From Lineus longissimus (taxonomy: Eukaryota > Nemertea > Pilidiophora > Heteronemertea > Lineidae), in NCBI RefSeq assembly GCF_910592395.1, contig NC_088316.1, positions 248,001-312,000 of the forward strand: a DNA stretch of 64,000 nucleotides, given 5' to 3'. Under the pieces are notes generated by a model. That model was not told the DNA's origin, did not search any database, and saw nothing but the letters and a program-made list of their open reading frames with translations. This document shows positions 12,570-24,800 of the stretch, one piece after another. Within the stretch, counting starts at the first letter, position 1, and each line of letters opens with the position of its first letter. The translations under genes and the position numbers were made by a program.

Positions 12570-15135
12570 GACTCTGGACATGATTGAGATGGTACCGAGC
12601 CAATATACACTAGAACTAGAAGAGACGTTTTGGCTAATGAACGACAACCGATGCTGACACACGATTAGACACAGTTTCAAACTTTTGGAAACCTATAAGC
12701 GGGAAATAAACAAATTCTTTAGCAGTTCTGGAATGTGTTATCTTTAAAAGTGAAATGAACAAATTCGCTAACTTGTGTAAAATTGGACTATTTTGGTGGA
12801 AAATGAGAAATGCTCTGACCAAGTTTTGATAAAGCTGAGTTTAGAGATTCTGTTTTGATTTGTGGTGTCAGCTTTGAGGCGTTGGGTACTGTTGAACATC
12901 ATTCCACCTTGGAAGGAGATTTCATCATCATTAAATATCGAGGAAGAAGAGAACATGGTCGTTCTGGAGAATTTTTTTAAACTTTACTGATCTTCCAAAA
13001 TATGGGAACTATAGCTTGGACAAATCACCTCCTCTGGGTTGATTTTTCTAAGATTATAGATATTGTAAAGTAAACAAAATACATATTCTATAAATATACT
13101 GCATTCTCCATTTTCCCGTCGTGGAGCTTTCGCATTCTAGTTTGTGCCATGTTTGTCCTGGTGTTTCAAGGTCAATTTTAGTCAAAGTCATTTGTAGTCA
13201 AGGTCATGTGATTTGACTTTTGGAGTTTGAATTTGAATGTAACCTAAACAGCTGTGAAATGATACACAGTCTAAAGAGATGAATTGGCCCTTGGAAGGAA
13301 GGAATAGAGAGGCCTTACATTGTGGTGACTATCTGAAAATGAAAAAATAGCGAAGACAAGTTACACAAACATTTCCGGTTTAAAGTATATGGATGTTTGT
13401 GCTGTTCATTTTGGTTCACCCTGTATTACTAAATAGTCTAAGTCACATGACTGTTACCAGTCAGATTTATACTGGTTTTATTGTCTCAAATCTAGAAACA
13501 AGTCACACAGCTGATGATCTAATTATGTTAATGATATGTGCATATGTAATGAGCATTTTCATGGATGTGCAATATGTGAGCATTTGATTGGAAGGAGTTC
13601 TCTGCAAAGCATTTTATCAACACATTGAGTCCAAAGAACAGAAGTCACCCTTTGGTCATTATCTATCAGTTCCAATGTGGGTTGACTCTATTGTGAATTA
13701 TTCAAGATTACCATGCATTGTAGTTAAGCTGTTTTAACTTCCAAATTTGGCAAGTTCGTAAACAAATTAGAAAAATTACCCAAGTTTCTGAAAATACATG
13801 TACACATATGAAATTATTTAACGTATGATACAAAACTTTATTTTTCATATTGCTATAATATGTATATCTATGTACGATATGTGTATAACAAGTTCTGTCA
13901 CCACCCCTACGACTTCAAGTGGACTCTTCCTCCTTGTAGATTCTGTTCTGAGATGGACAAGTCCATTTGAATAACTTGGGTGTGTCAAGTACTAGGGTGT
14001 TGTGTTTGATGGTCGCACCATATAGTGGAGTGTGGGCCTAATTTTTTTTCAAAGTTTTAAGATTGCTATGTTAAACTTTGTATTTGAAAACTCGGTTTCT
14101 GAAAACCATTACTAGAAAGCACTCAGATTACATGAACTTGTGCTAGAAAAGCCTAGTAGTAATGCATTATCGAGGACACTTAGGCCCTTTTAGCTTAAGG
14201 TCAATAAGTAGCCTAGTCGCGTGTAAAAAGTTCCTTCATCTTTAGGTCCTATCTGATGTCTAGGCCCCGACCATTTCACCACCAAATGTTCAGAACTGTA
14301 GAAAGAGGATTTATACTAGCTTTTGCTGGCAGGGAAAAATCTACTGTCCATACCATATCATATTGTATGATGATAAGAACTGCCTACTTAGAAATGTCTT
14401 GAAGCAGAGGTTGGTCCGTAGGTTTTCCTCTTGCCTGTGTGTAGTTTATTGAGTGTCAATAATGTAGATACCGGTAGCTTGTAAAAAGTACAACGTTCTT
14501 GTTTGTTTGTCTGCTGTCTTTGACGGTTGTTATGACGATCTTCATCTTTTCGTATTGTCCTGTTTTGGTTTTGGTTTTCGTTGACGTTGCGACCTCGGTC
14601 GTTATCAGTGGAATTTCATGGAAACTAACTCTCTAAATGAAATCAATTAATGTTGAAAGCAATGATAATCAGTTTAAATGTAGCTAAAAAAGTTCTCAAG
14701 CATCACTCATGAATTTCCTGCAACTTGACATTGCTTTGTCAACTGTGCCACCAGAATATACAGGTACTTTTGCAGCAAATAGAAACTTTGAAATAACAAA
14801 AAGTGTTTAACGTTGTAAATTTTTTGATAATAACTAATGACAAGGTGATGAATTTGTGGCACATTCCTTAGGGAGAAGACTTTGAAAGCAGCATGTCGTG
14901 TGCTATTTTATAACCTAGTTGAGCAGGTATCTCTTCAGAGACAAAGCCATGGGGACCATATGTTGGCCAGTCAGTTGATGCCAGGGAGTTATGTAACAGA
15001 CTTGTTTGAATCAGAGGTAAGGGCACTCTAAAGTGCATCATGTACCAGTATGTATACATTCCCCAACCAACCTGGAGGTTATAATCTCAAGCAAAGCTGA
15101 ATATGTCCAATCTTTCCTAATGTATGGTACCAAGC
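12570..15135. other. ATP8A 3' UTR and intergenic DNA
   Basis: No coding exon or RNA gene recognised. The sequence is AT-rich and unique. Confidence 0.45.
12705..12710 (+). terminator. candidate poly(A) signal of the ATP8A-like gene
   Basis: AATAAA lies about 135 bp after the stop codon. It is the first canonical hexamer downstream; its use is not proven. Confidence 0.35.
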
Positions 15136-15501
15136 ATAGCCCTATACTGTATTGAATTGAACATGTCCTGTTCTGTCACAGTAACACATGTAACAGATAG
15201 CCCTATACTGTATTGAATTGAACATGTCCTGTTCTGTCACAGTAACACATGTAACAGATAGCCCTATACTGTATTGAATTGAACATGTCCTGTTCTGTCA
15301 CAGTAACACATGTAACAGATAGCCCTATACTGTATTGAATTGAACATGTCCTGTTCTGTCACAGTAACACATGTAACAGATAGCCCTATACTGTATTGAA
15401 TTGAACATGTCCTGTTCTGTCACAGTAACACATGTAACAGATAGCCCTATACTGTATTGAATTGAACATGTCCTGTTCTGTCACAGTAACACATGTAACA
15501 G
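15136..15501. repeat. minisatellite, 61-bp unit, 6 copies
   Basis: The unit starts atagccctatactgtattga and ends acatgtaacag. The six copies are almost identical (366 bp = 6 x 61), suggesting recent expansion. Confidence 0.97.
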
Positions 15502-15865
15502 ATGAACCAACAGGAGAACGATGGTGTAGGAAGGCTAGAGTTGAGTTTAAGACAGTTTAGCTTTAAAGAAATGCTCTTCCAATAGAGTGACAGGTCTTTC
15601 TAAGTATTTTACTGTGAATCAGAACGTTCCTCTCTTAGTTGTAGAGCTGTTACACAAACAGTGGCATGAGCCGACTTCTCCTGTGCTATACCAGTGCATG
15701 TCTCTCCATTATAGTGTATATTATGAATGTAATGTATTCAACTATAAACACCACTCTTGGTGGTGTGAAACGAAGAACAAATTAACTGTGAATGTGATGG
15801 ATAATAAACTATGGAAATTCTACATCAGATATTTCTTATTGCTTTAGTCTGATTCTAGTAATAAT

Positions 15866-17624
15866 AATGTATGGTGTACATTGGCACCAGAGAGAGCTCT
15901 GTCCCTAACAGTCACATAATGTATGGTGTACATTGGCACCAGAGAATAGCTCTGTCCCTAACAGTCACATAATGTATGGTGTACATTGGCACCGAGAGAG
16001 CTCTGTCCCTAACAGTCACATAATGTATGGTGTACATTGGCACCAGAGAATAGCTCTGTCCCTAACAGTCACATAATGTATGGTGTACATTGGCACCGAG
16101 AGAGCTCTGTCCCTAACAGTCACATAATGTATGGTGTACATTGGCACCAGAGACTAGCTCTGTCCCTAACAGTCACATAATGTATGGTGTACATTGGCAC
16201 CGAGAGAGCTCTGTCCCTAACAGTCACATAATGTATGGTGTACATTGGCACCAGAGACTAGCTCTGTCCCTAACAGTCACATAATGTATGGTGTACATTG
16301 GCACCAGAGAGAGCTCTGTCCCTAACAGTCACATAATGTATGGTGTACATTGGCACCGAAAGAGCTCTGTCCCTAACAGTCACATAATGTATGGTGTACA
16401 TTGGCACCAGAGAGAGCTCTGTCCCTAACAGTCACATAATGTATGGTGTACATTGCCACCAGAGACTAGCTCTGTCCCTAACAGTCACATAATGTATGGT
16501 GTACATTGGCACCAGAGAGAGCTCTGTCCCTAACAGTCACATAATGTATGGTGTACATTGGCACCAGAGAGAGCTCTGTCCCTAACAGTCACATAATGTA
16601 TGGTGTACATTGGCACCAGAGACTAGCTCTGTCCCTAACAGTCACATAATGTATGGTGTACATTGGCACCAGAGACTAGCTCTGTCCCTAACAGTCACAT
16701 AATGTATGGTGTACATTGGCACCAGAGACTAGCTCTGTCCCTAACAGTCACATAATGTATGGTGTACATTGGCACCAGAGAGAGCTCTGTCCCTAACAGT
16801 CACATAATGTATGGTGTACATTGGCACCAGAGACTAGCTCTGTCCCTAACAGTCACATAATGTATGGTGTACATTGGCACCAGAGACTAGCTCTGTCCCT
16901 AACAGTCACATAATGTATGGTGTACATTGGCACCAGAGAGAGCTCTGTCCCTAACAGTCACATAATGTATGGTGTACATTGCCACCAGAGACTAGCTCTG
17001 TCCCTAACAGTCACATAATGTATGGTGTACATTGGCACCAGAGAGAGCTCTGTCCCTAACAGTCACATAATGTATGGTGTACATTGGCACCAGAGAGAGC
17101 TCTGTCCCTAACAGTCACATAATGTATGGTGTACATTGGCACCAGAGACTAGCTCTGTCCCTAACAGTCACATAATGTATGGTGTACATTGGCACCAGAG
17201 AGAGCTCTGTCCCTAACAGTCACATAATGTATGGTGTACATTGGCACCAGAGAGAGCTCTGTCCCTAACAGTCACATAATGTATGGTGTACATTGGCACC
17301 AGAGACTAGCTCTGTCCCTAACAGTCACATAATGTATGGTGTACATTGGCACCAGAGAGAGCTCTGTCCCTAACAGTCACATAATGTATGGTGTACATTG
17401 GCACCAGAGACTAGCTCTGTCCCTAACAGTCACATAATGTATGGTGTACATTGGCACCAGAGAGAGCTCTGTCCCTAACAGTCACATAATGTATGGTGTA
17501 CATTGGCACCAGAGAGAGCTCTGTCCCTAACAGTCACATAATGTATGGTGTACATTGGCACCAGAGAGAGCTCTGTCCCTAACAGTCACATAATGTATGG
17601 TGTACATTGGCACCAGAGACTAGT
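15866..17624. repeat. minisatellite, about 52-bp unit, about 34 copies
   Basis: The unit contains taatgtatggtgtacattgg and ctctgtccctaacagtca. Copies fall into types marked agagagagctc, agagactagctc, agagaatagctc or cgagagagctc. Unit length varies slightly between copies. Some type order is duplicated (see findings). Confidence 0.97.
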
Positions 17625-19314
17625 TCCGTCAGTCCCATCCCACAAAGAGAACAAGGACAATGTGAAGTAGTGCTCAGACAGTACTACACAACCAGAACCC
17701 CTGAGACAGCAATGACCCTATCATACAATCCTTGAAGGGTCTGATCTCGGTTACCTTAGTTGAATCTCAAGCAAGCTCAAGTCTTCTAAGATGACTGTGG
17801 TCCCAAGTAGAACTCAAAAGTACTTAAAGAGTTGTCGGGTAGATATTGGGTACAACCAGTCTCGTGAGAGCAGATAACCAGCTGGCAGAGGTTGTTTGTT
17901 CCATTGTCCGTCCTTGTGAGATGATTACCACGGTACAACCAAATCAGTTGTCTTATATCACCCATGTAGAACGCAAGTGTAATGTTGTCTTGTACAGCTA
18001 AAGGACCCTTTGAAGTTGTGACAATGTCTTCCCAACCTGACCAGATAACCAGCTGACAGAGGGTGGTTGTCCCATTGTCCGTCCTGTTGTCAGAAAAACT
18101 TGGCATTCTAAGGTTGTTGATCCCAAAACATCCAAGTCCCCGGGCCATTTCTTCACTTCAGTTTTACAGCGTAGGCCTTACCTCCAGCAAGAGGTAGTGC
18201 TTCTGAATAAAGATCCCCTCACGGCACAAGTTTTCACCAGTAACCCCCGGGTGAGATGCAGGACATTCACATCTCCTCAGGGTGTAAGGGGTAAATATCT
18301 GGAGTAAGCCTTGCTGTCTTCATTGGCAAACCATCACTAGCCCATAACCTGGGGGAAATCGGCCTCTCAACCGCAAGAGGCGCTCATCTTGATAGGGCAG
18401 AATAGGGCACACACGGGTCATGTCTAACATTCCACTCATTAAAGTTTTGGTGAAACAGCAAGATTTTGCACCAGAAGATACAAGGAAATTGACCAAAGAC
18501 GTTGCATTTGTTTTTTGAATTTATTATGATGTTTTTGTGTACAAAAGTGCTGCAGACGTCTACAGATAAATCAATGCCCTGCCATGCTCTAACAGATTGA
18601 TCGCCACATTCATATCTCATTGAGTGAACACCTTGCTATTTGTTTCCATTGGTACTTATTTCAAAGCGACTGAGGAAGGCTTTCTGGTGGGACCAAATCA
18701 TGCTCATTTGGCAGAATGTTTTTAGTTCCTTGGTTACATTCAAAGATATGGAGTGACTGAGGTGTACAAGTCATTGAGGCAAGCATTCCTCATCGCTACT
18801 CATCGTCCAAATTTTGCCTTCTGACAGAACTCGTAAATAAGATAAATTTTTAAGTAAGCTTATAATTGGTTGTCGTTCAAAATATGAAGGAATCTTATCA
18901 CTTCAAATAATACGATTTAAGGGTAACGTAGGCTTCTTTAGTATTCCTATATAATGTGAGACTGCTTCTTTCATCTATGAAAATAGACTCTCATAACAAC
19001 TATTAAACTTGACCACTACCAACCATTTATGTTTTCAATCAAGAAATATATTTACAGAGTTAAAAAAAAGTAAAGCTTGCAAGTCAAAGCCATGAAATGT
19101 TTTTAAATGATATTAAATTCGCAAATTTTGAAGTTGGGCAAGAATAGTTTTTAGATCATAGGTGGTAAACTGTCCCAAAATTCCTGAGAAGCTAAGTCAT
19201 TGATGGGTTTTGTCAGATACTTTGGGTTTTTAATTTCATATCAATATGGCTGTCAATATCCAAGATGGCCGACAATAACCAAGATGGCTGACATTAAGCT
19301 TTACCTTCCTGCTA
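17625..19314. other. intergenic DNA with one diverged duplication
   Basis: The block cagataaccagctg, followed by cattgtccgtcc, occurs at 17871-17912 and again at 18043-18085. A 120-codon open frame on the - strand spans both but has no recognisable domain; I do not call it a gene. Confidence 0.4.
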
Positions 19315-19456
19315 CAGGGTGTCCTGAAAAAACACTGCAGTTATTCATTTGTTGAATAATTGATACTGCTTCCAAAAATAACCAACAAGGAGTTTTCTAG
19401 ACCAACAGTTGTTTGTAAACAACATCTTAGCAACATGGGTTTTTAAGAACACCCTG
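19315..19456. mobile_element. MITE with CAGGGTGT terminal inverted repeats, TA target site
   Basis: The left end CAGGGTGTCCTGAAAAAAC is matched by an imperfect inverse at the right end (gtttttaagaacaccctg). The element is 142 bp, flanked by TA on both sides (19313-19314 and 19457-19458) and non-coding. Tc1/mariner-type elements use TA target sites, so a non-autonomous mariner-like origin is inferred. Confidence 0.75.
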
Positions 19457-20789
19457 TATCTCTGCATAAGACACAACAACCGTTATACCTGTAAACACAT
19501 GTATTAACACACTATTTTGAAATAAATCATATTAAAGAGCAACAGATTTTACACATACAGTGAATATACACAATGTACCTCTCTAATCCTTCACCTGGTA
19601 GGTAAAATGAAATATTGGTCATTTTATCAACGAAGGAAGATTAGAAGCTCCACTTTTTGGATGCTGAAAACTTGAAAATGACACATTCTACCCTGATACT
19701 AATTTCCTATGTTAAAAACCTTTTCCATTAAAAATCAACAACAGGTTGTTTGGTACCGAACAGCCCTCAGTGCTGTGGGGGCAGCACTGCATGGAAGGTT
19801 GCTTCCTGGTTTAAATCTCAAACATGGCTGCTTTCTAATTCTAATTCAAAGTTACAAATATAGAAAGAATGTCTAAGGACGACAAGTTTCGAAGATAACA
19901 AAGATGACAAGACCCAGCAGAGTTAGACAACAAGAAATAACTGGCATTTTCAAAAATATTGAATTTTGGACAAATTTCGAAATTTGACAGTGGATCTTCT
20001 AACAGACACCTGAGCAGTCCACTGAATAAGGACGGACAGGGTTTGGAGTGACCTCGTACCCAGAGTAATACCACCACATACCTTTATAGAATGTATACAG
20101 TACACTAGGTAGCCTGGGGTGAGGTATGTCTATAATAATGTAGGAGTAAGTAATCAGAGGTGGACATCAATAGATGATTATATAGTTTTCAAGGGTAGGA
20201 AAATAACCTGTGTATATATCGTAATAATAATTTGCTACCAAAAACCTATTTTCATAACATCAATTTATAATTTCTTTGAGATGACAAGACTAAAATTCAA
20301 CGCGCACAATGGATACAACATGATGATATAGCTCAACAAACATTTTTTAACACCGGACCCAGGATTAATATCCATACATCAAAATAAAGTCCATTTCAGA
20401 TCAGTTTGTCGGAATTACCACTGTACAGTTTCCTATACAAATGTTTGCATAGTTTGATCTAATTTAGAAACGGACTGCTCCTGTTCAACCTATCCGTCGT
20501 CAATGATGTACGCCGGGAACAACACAATATACTACCATGAATGATGCAAAGTAGGGCGTTACATCATTGTAGTCGAGGATGCTGTAGTCAACCAAATGAC
20601 GTCAAGACGCAGTTAAGTTCACCAAAATGTGACTTCTATCTAAAATGGTAGGTGGGGTGAATCCCAACAAACTCCGTTGAAATCGACTTTTCATCAACAG
20701 TTTCATATTATAATTTCAGTATTTCCTCTTTACAAATGCAACCTTTATGAAGCAGGTTAATCTCACAGTGCTTGTCTAGCCGTAACATA
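19457..20789. other. intergenic DNA, nothing recognised
   Basis: AT-rich unique sequence between two MITEs. No coding or RNA feature is supported. Confidence 0.4.
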
Positions 20790-21146
20790 CAGGGTGTCTC
20801 ATAAAAAAGGTAATCCAGCGAAATGGGTTAGTATTTTTTAACCATTCAATATACAGCTTTAGACATTGCAGCACAGTAAAGTAGAAGCTATGAGCTTTGT
20901 GTTGATGCCATTGTGACATCCATGCAGTCACGCATGACTCAACACCATTAAATGTCTTGAAAATAACAGGCAGAAATGAACTTGTTCCACCGTTGGGTAA
21001 TTCTATGCAGTTGTTGTTACATATGGTTCATTGATTTAAGAGTGTTATGTCATAACTGGGAGGGGTAAGGTGCGTATGGTGGGCAAAGAATGGTCCTCCA
21101 GCATTTAGCCATTTAGCTGGGATTACTTTTTGTATCAGACACCCTA
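20790..21146. mobile_element. second CAGGGTGT-type MITE, 357 bp
   Basis: The left end CAGGGTGTCTCATAAAAAAG continues to ggtaatcc; the right end (gggattactttttgtatcag followed by acacccta) is its imperfect inverse. It is flanked by TA at 20788-20789 and 21147-21148. It shares the first eight TIR bases with the 19315 element but the interior differs, so it belongs to a related but distinct family. Confidence 0.72.
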
Positions 21147-21762
21147 TATATCTGATAATATTATGATTGATCTGTCATTCAAGTTGCAGTAGGTCGGACA
21201 AAAACTTCAGACAAGACATTTGACGAATTACAAAACCTAGCAATAAGTGTTCACATTTGATAGCATTTTGCTTCAAGTTGACCAACATGCTGAAGAGTAG
21301 CACATGTGCTCCTTTCACAGAAACAATCCTGGATTAGGCTAGGGAATGAGTGCAAAGAGCTTTGTGACAGTTCAGTAAACTTGGCCAACTTAGGGCAAAA
21401 TGAAAAGTCGTCATTTTAGACATGATGGATGGATACTGAAATGTGTAAGATTAACCCACTATGGCAAAGGATCAATTCATTTGTCCAAACACGAGTAAAA
21501 CCAAAAAAATTCTTCAAAATATGTCAAAAACTTTTTAATAGATAATGCCAGACAGAGCGAATGCTGCTGTTTCCCGCATAGCTTGAGCGGGTACAAATGA
21601 ACGTTCAAATTCAAATATTGTATCTAACGTCTTTTGTTATAATCAAAAATATCTTCCCATTATCTCTAATCTTTGGAAACATATCTTTTATAATTCGAAT
21701 ATCTAATTAGCAGCAATTTACCAGTTATGCTCTCCTAGGCAGCTGGTCTGTGATTGGTCGAT

Positions 21763-21816
21763 CTAATCCTCATCGATGTTGCGGCAGAGGCAGATGGAGA
21801 AGATCATAGCCAGAAG
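21763..21816 (-). CDS. tetraspanin candidate alternative last exon A (farthest)
   Basis: Acceptor gattccag, then LLAMIFSICLCRNIDED and TAG. It is the tail closest to the paralogue's last exon (LMAMIFSMWLCRR), and may be the ancestral one. Confidence 0.8.
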   Translation of the reverse strand, partial: LLAMIFSICLCRNIDED

Positions 21817-24800
21817 CTGGAATCAAAGATAGAAATGTGATAATGAGATATTTCAACATGATCTGAGACGAACTTCTGTAAAAGTATTTTACTTCACAAA
21901 AAAAACACTTACGTTCATAAAAGCTACAATTTAAAAAAAACAACTTTCAAGTGATTCGTTCACTGACTCATTTGAACGGCGTCTGCTTTGAAGATGGTGC
22001 TGATATCTTTCAGCAAAAAACACTGGACTAGTAACAGGTGCTGCCACCTAGTGTAGTCAAAACAAGGCAGTGGTTTCCACATAATGCGCCATTATTTCTC
22101 TTTGACAAACCGCTCAAACTGATAACTATAGATAAAGCACTACTGTGTAAATGCCACACCCAACCGCATGCCTGAATCAGTGGTTTTGTATCAGTGTACG
22201 GCATGCCTGAATCAGTGGTTTTGTATCAGTGTGGGGAGATTTTAAAACTGATGACATGATATAAAAACATTGTCCTTATCATGAGTTGTCATAACAAACA
22301 AATGAATTTATTCATTGCTGACAGTTGTGAATGACAATATTTACAATGACACCATTTTTTTTGCTACAGTCTTAGTTACCATGGTTACCATTGCATCCCA
22401 CATACCCAACAGTAAGGCAGAATCCATTCGTTAAAAAATTTGGAATTCAACCCCAATTTGAAAATATCTAGTTGTATAGATACCAAATCAATATTAATTT
22501 CAAGAGTGCCGATGTAAAGAAAGATGTTCAAATACTATGAATACCAAGTTTCAGAGAATTTGCCTGCATAATCACTTCACTGCAGCATTGTACTGTCATG
22601 AACAGTGTACACCTTCAACCAAAGTTCAGACAAACTTCCTGGGAAATTAGACCTCATCACAGACATTTAGAACAGTGACTGATAGTGAGAGACAAGCACA
22701 AATAGCTTTGTTTATTGTTAGTGTGGGTAGCTACATGCAAACAGTGAGGAATCAATTGGCAAAAACAAATGTCATTATTTTCTAGAGATCAATCAATCAT
22801 TATAGTTCATGAGGTTTTGTATTTGGTTTGCACAGTTAAAAAGCCCAAATGACAAACAGAACAAGAGAAAAGTATCATTAGGAATCAAACTACGAGACAG
22901 AATTGAAGAATCCATGTGCAGAGCGACTTGTGCAGAGGTGGTAGTGATCGGCGGTAAAAACTCAAATGCGCCCTGAAAACGAGGTTGTTAAGCAAGCAGG
23001 AATATATTTCATGAGCTGTTCCATAACCTCAAGTGAGCCTATACCATGTCACCTGTTGTGTTTGAATGTCTTGTGCTTAAACATGCACAGGCGGAATCTT
23101 CTTATTTGGACCATTCTCAATCTCTTTCTTGTAGGAGAGCCCCTACCACTGGATGCTCTGCTTATAGGAGAGCCCCTACCACTGGATGCTCTGCTTATAG
23201 GAGAGCCCCTACCACTGGATGCTCTGCTTATAGGAGAGCCCCTACCACTGGATGCTCTGCTTATAAACTAGGAGGCAAGAGGTCTTGCAAACTGATGTGG
23301 TCATTTCAACAAGGTCTCACTGAACCAACCAAAAAATATGTACTTCAAGATGGAATCACTCGTGTGTTGATGTGGTGTGGTCCGTCTTCATTCAACTGCT
23401 GATTCTTGTCTCCATGGATACAGGATGCATCGCCCGCCAATGATCCCAGGATATTAATGATGTTGACAGCAATATTGGCAGAGTGATCAACTGATGATGA
23501 TCACTCAGCTGGTTTTACGGGCAGCATGTTTTTGTTTACATTGTGGTCACGTCTGCTCAAAATATGTGAGCAGTGGTGAAATGCTTGAAAAGGATCAGGC
23601 ACAAGATAAGTGGGAGTGGTTCCCAGCAACATCTGACGTCTGCATAGGCCATGTAACCTTGCATCTTTCCATCCATTTCAGCCATGTTGGCCAATGAGCT
23701 ATCAATCTGCCAGGACGTTCTTGAATCTTAAAGTACCTCAAGCATTGAGACTCTTGGCATGAAATACTGACATCCCACATCAAGGCACTTTGCTCAAATG
23801 ATAGTCACTCGACTAGTTTCAAGAGGATATATTTTTTGAAACAGCCCTGGGTAATAATAACCCCATGTGGGTAGCGTTATATGACATCATAACATGACAT
23901 GATCAGGTCGAGGTCCCTGCCAACTTTTATGCAGACATTTGGGGCTGGCAGTAGTAGGATCATGCCAGTAACAAAAGGTCTTGAATACATTTGAGTGGTC
24001 TTGGATGGTCTTGAGTATGACCGGCCAAAAAACTGTTAGAATGTCCATAACAAGCTGTGTTAACAGTGTGTTTGTGGGTATGACTGATAATCATGTGCCA
24101 ATGACCGCTTGGTCTAGCATAGGAAGGTCATGCATCAAATAGCACCTACCAAGCCTATAATAGAAACACCTATTAGTGGAGAATTGGATGATCCTTTAAG
24201 AGGACAAAAAGATCAGAGGGCCTCAACTAACAAAAGCAAACCTCCATTGTATTCAAAGATGTCCAAAAATACCTCACAGAAAACCCACACAACCATAACA
24301 TGCAAAGTGACTGTATAGCTTTGAGGTTTTTTTAAGCGCTATATATTTTCTGTCAATAGTTTGTTTTGGTAACACAGACAATTAAAGCAAGCATGGCAAA
24401 AGCTGGAATACACTGCTTGGTGTAACAGTGTTATAACTGGTCACATGCTGAACACTTGTAGTGTTTTGCACTGGAAAGCAGTGTTCACTTCTTGACACTG
24501 AATCAAAGTCAGACCAGCTCATGCCTCAAAACCAATGCTGGAACAGACGAATTTTTCTTATTCAACTGCCGAGGTTTGAACCTATATATATTATTTGATA
24601 TTCCAAAATGTTAATGCAAAACTTGGTCAAATTCGAGTAGTACTATTAGGAACCTCCATGAAGTAGCTTGAGTTAGTAGCATGTGTAGGTGAACAGATGT
24701 TGGAGAGTGAGTCAAACCTGTCAAATTCAGACAATGGGGACGAGGTTGAAGAATCTAGGTCAATTTCATCGAATGCAACATTGTCCCCAATGTTTTGTTC

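Noticed and set aside
15866-17624. CRISPR-like appearance of the repeat arrays
   Set aside because: The copies are directly tandem with no unique spacers, in an animal genome with spliced genes; ordinary minisatellites.
17786-18148. 120-codon frame on the - strand
   Set aside because: Contains an internal duplicated block and no recognisable domain or splice support; treated as intergenic duplication.
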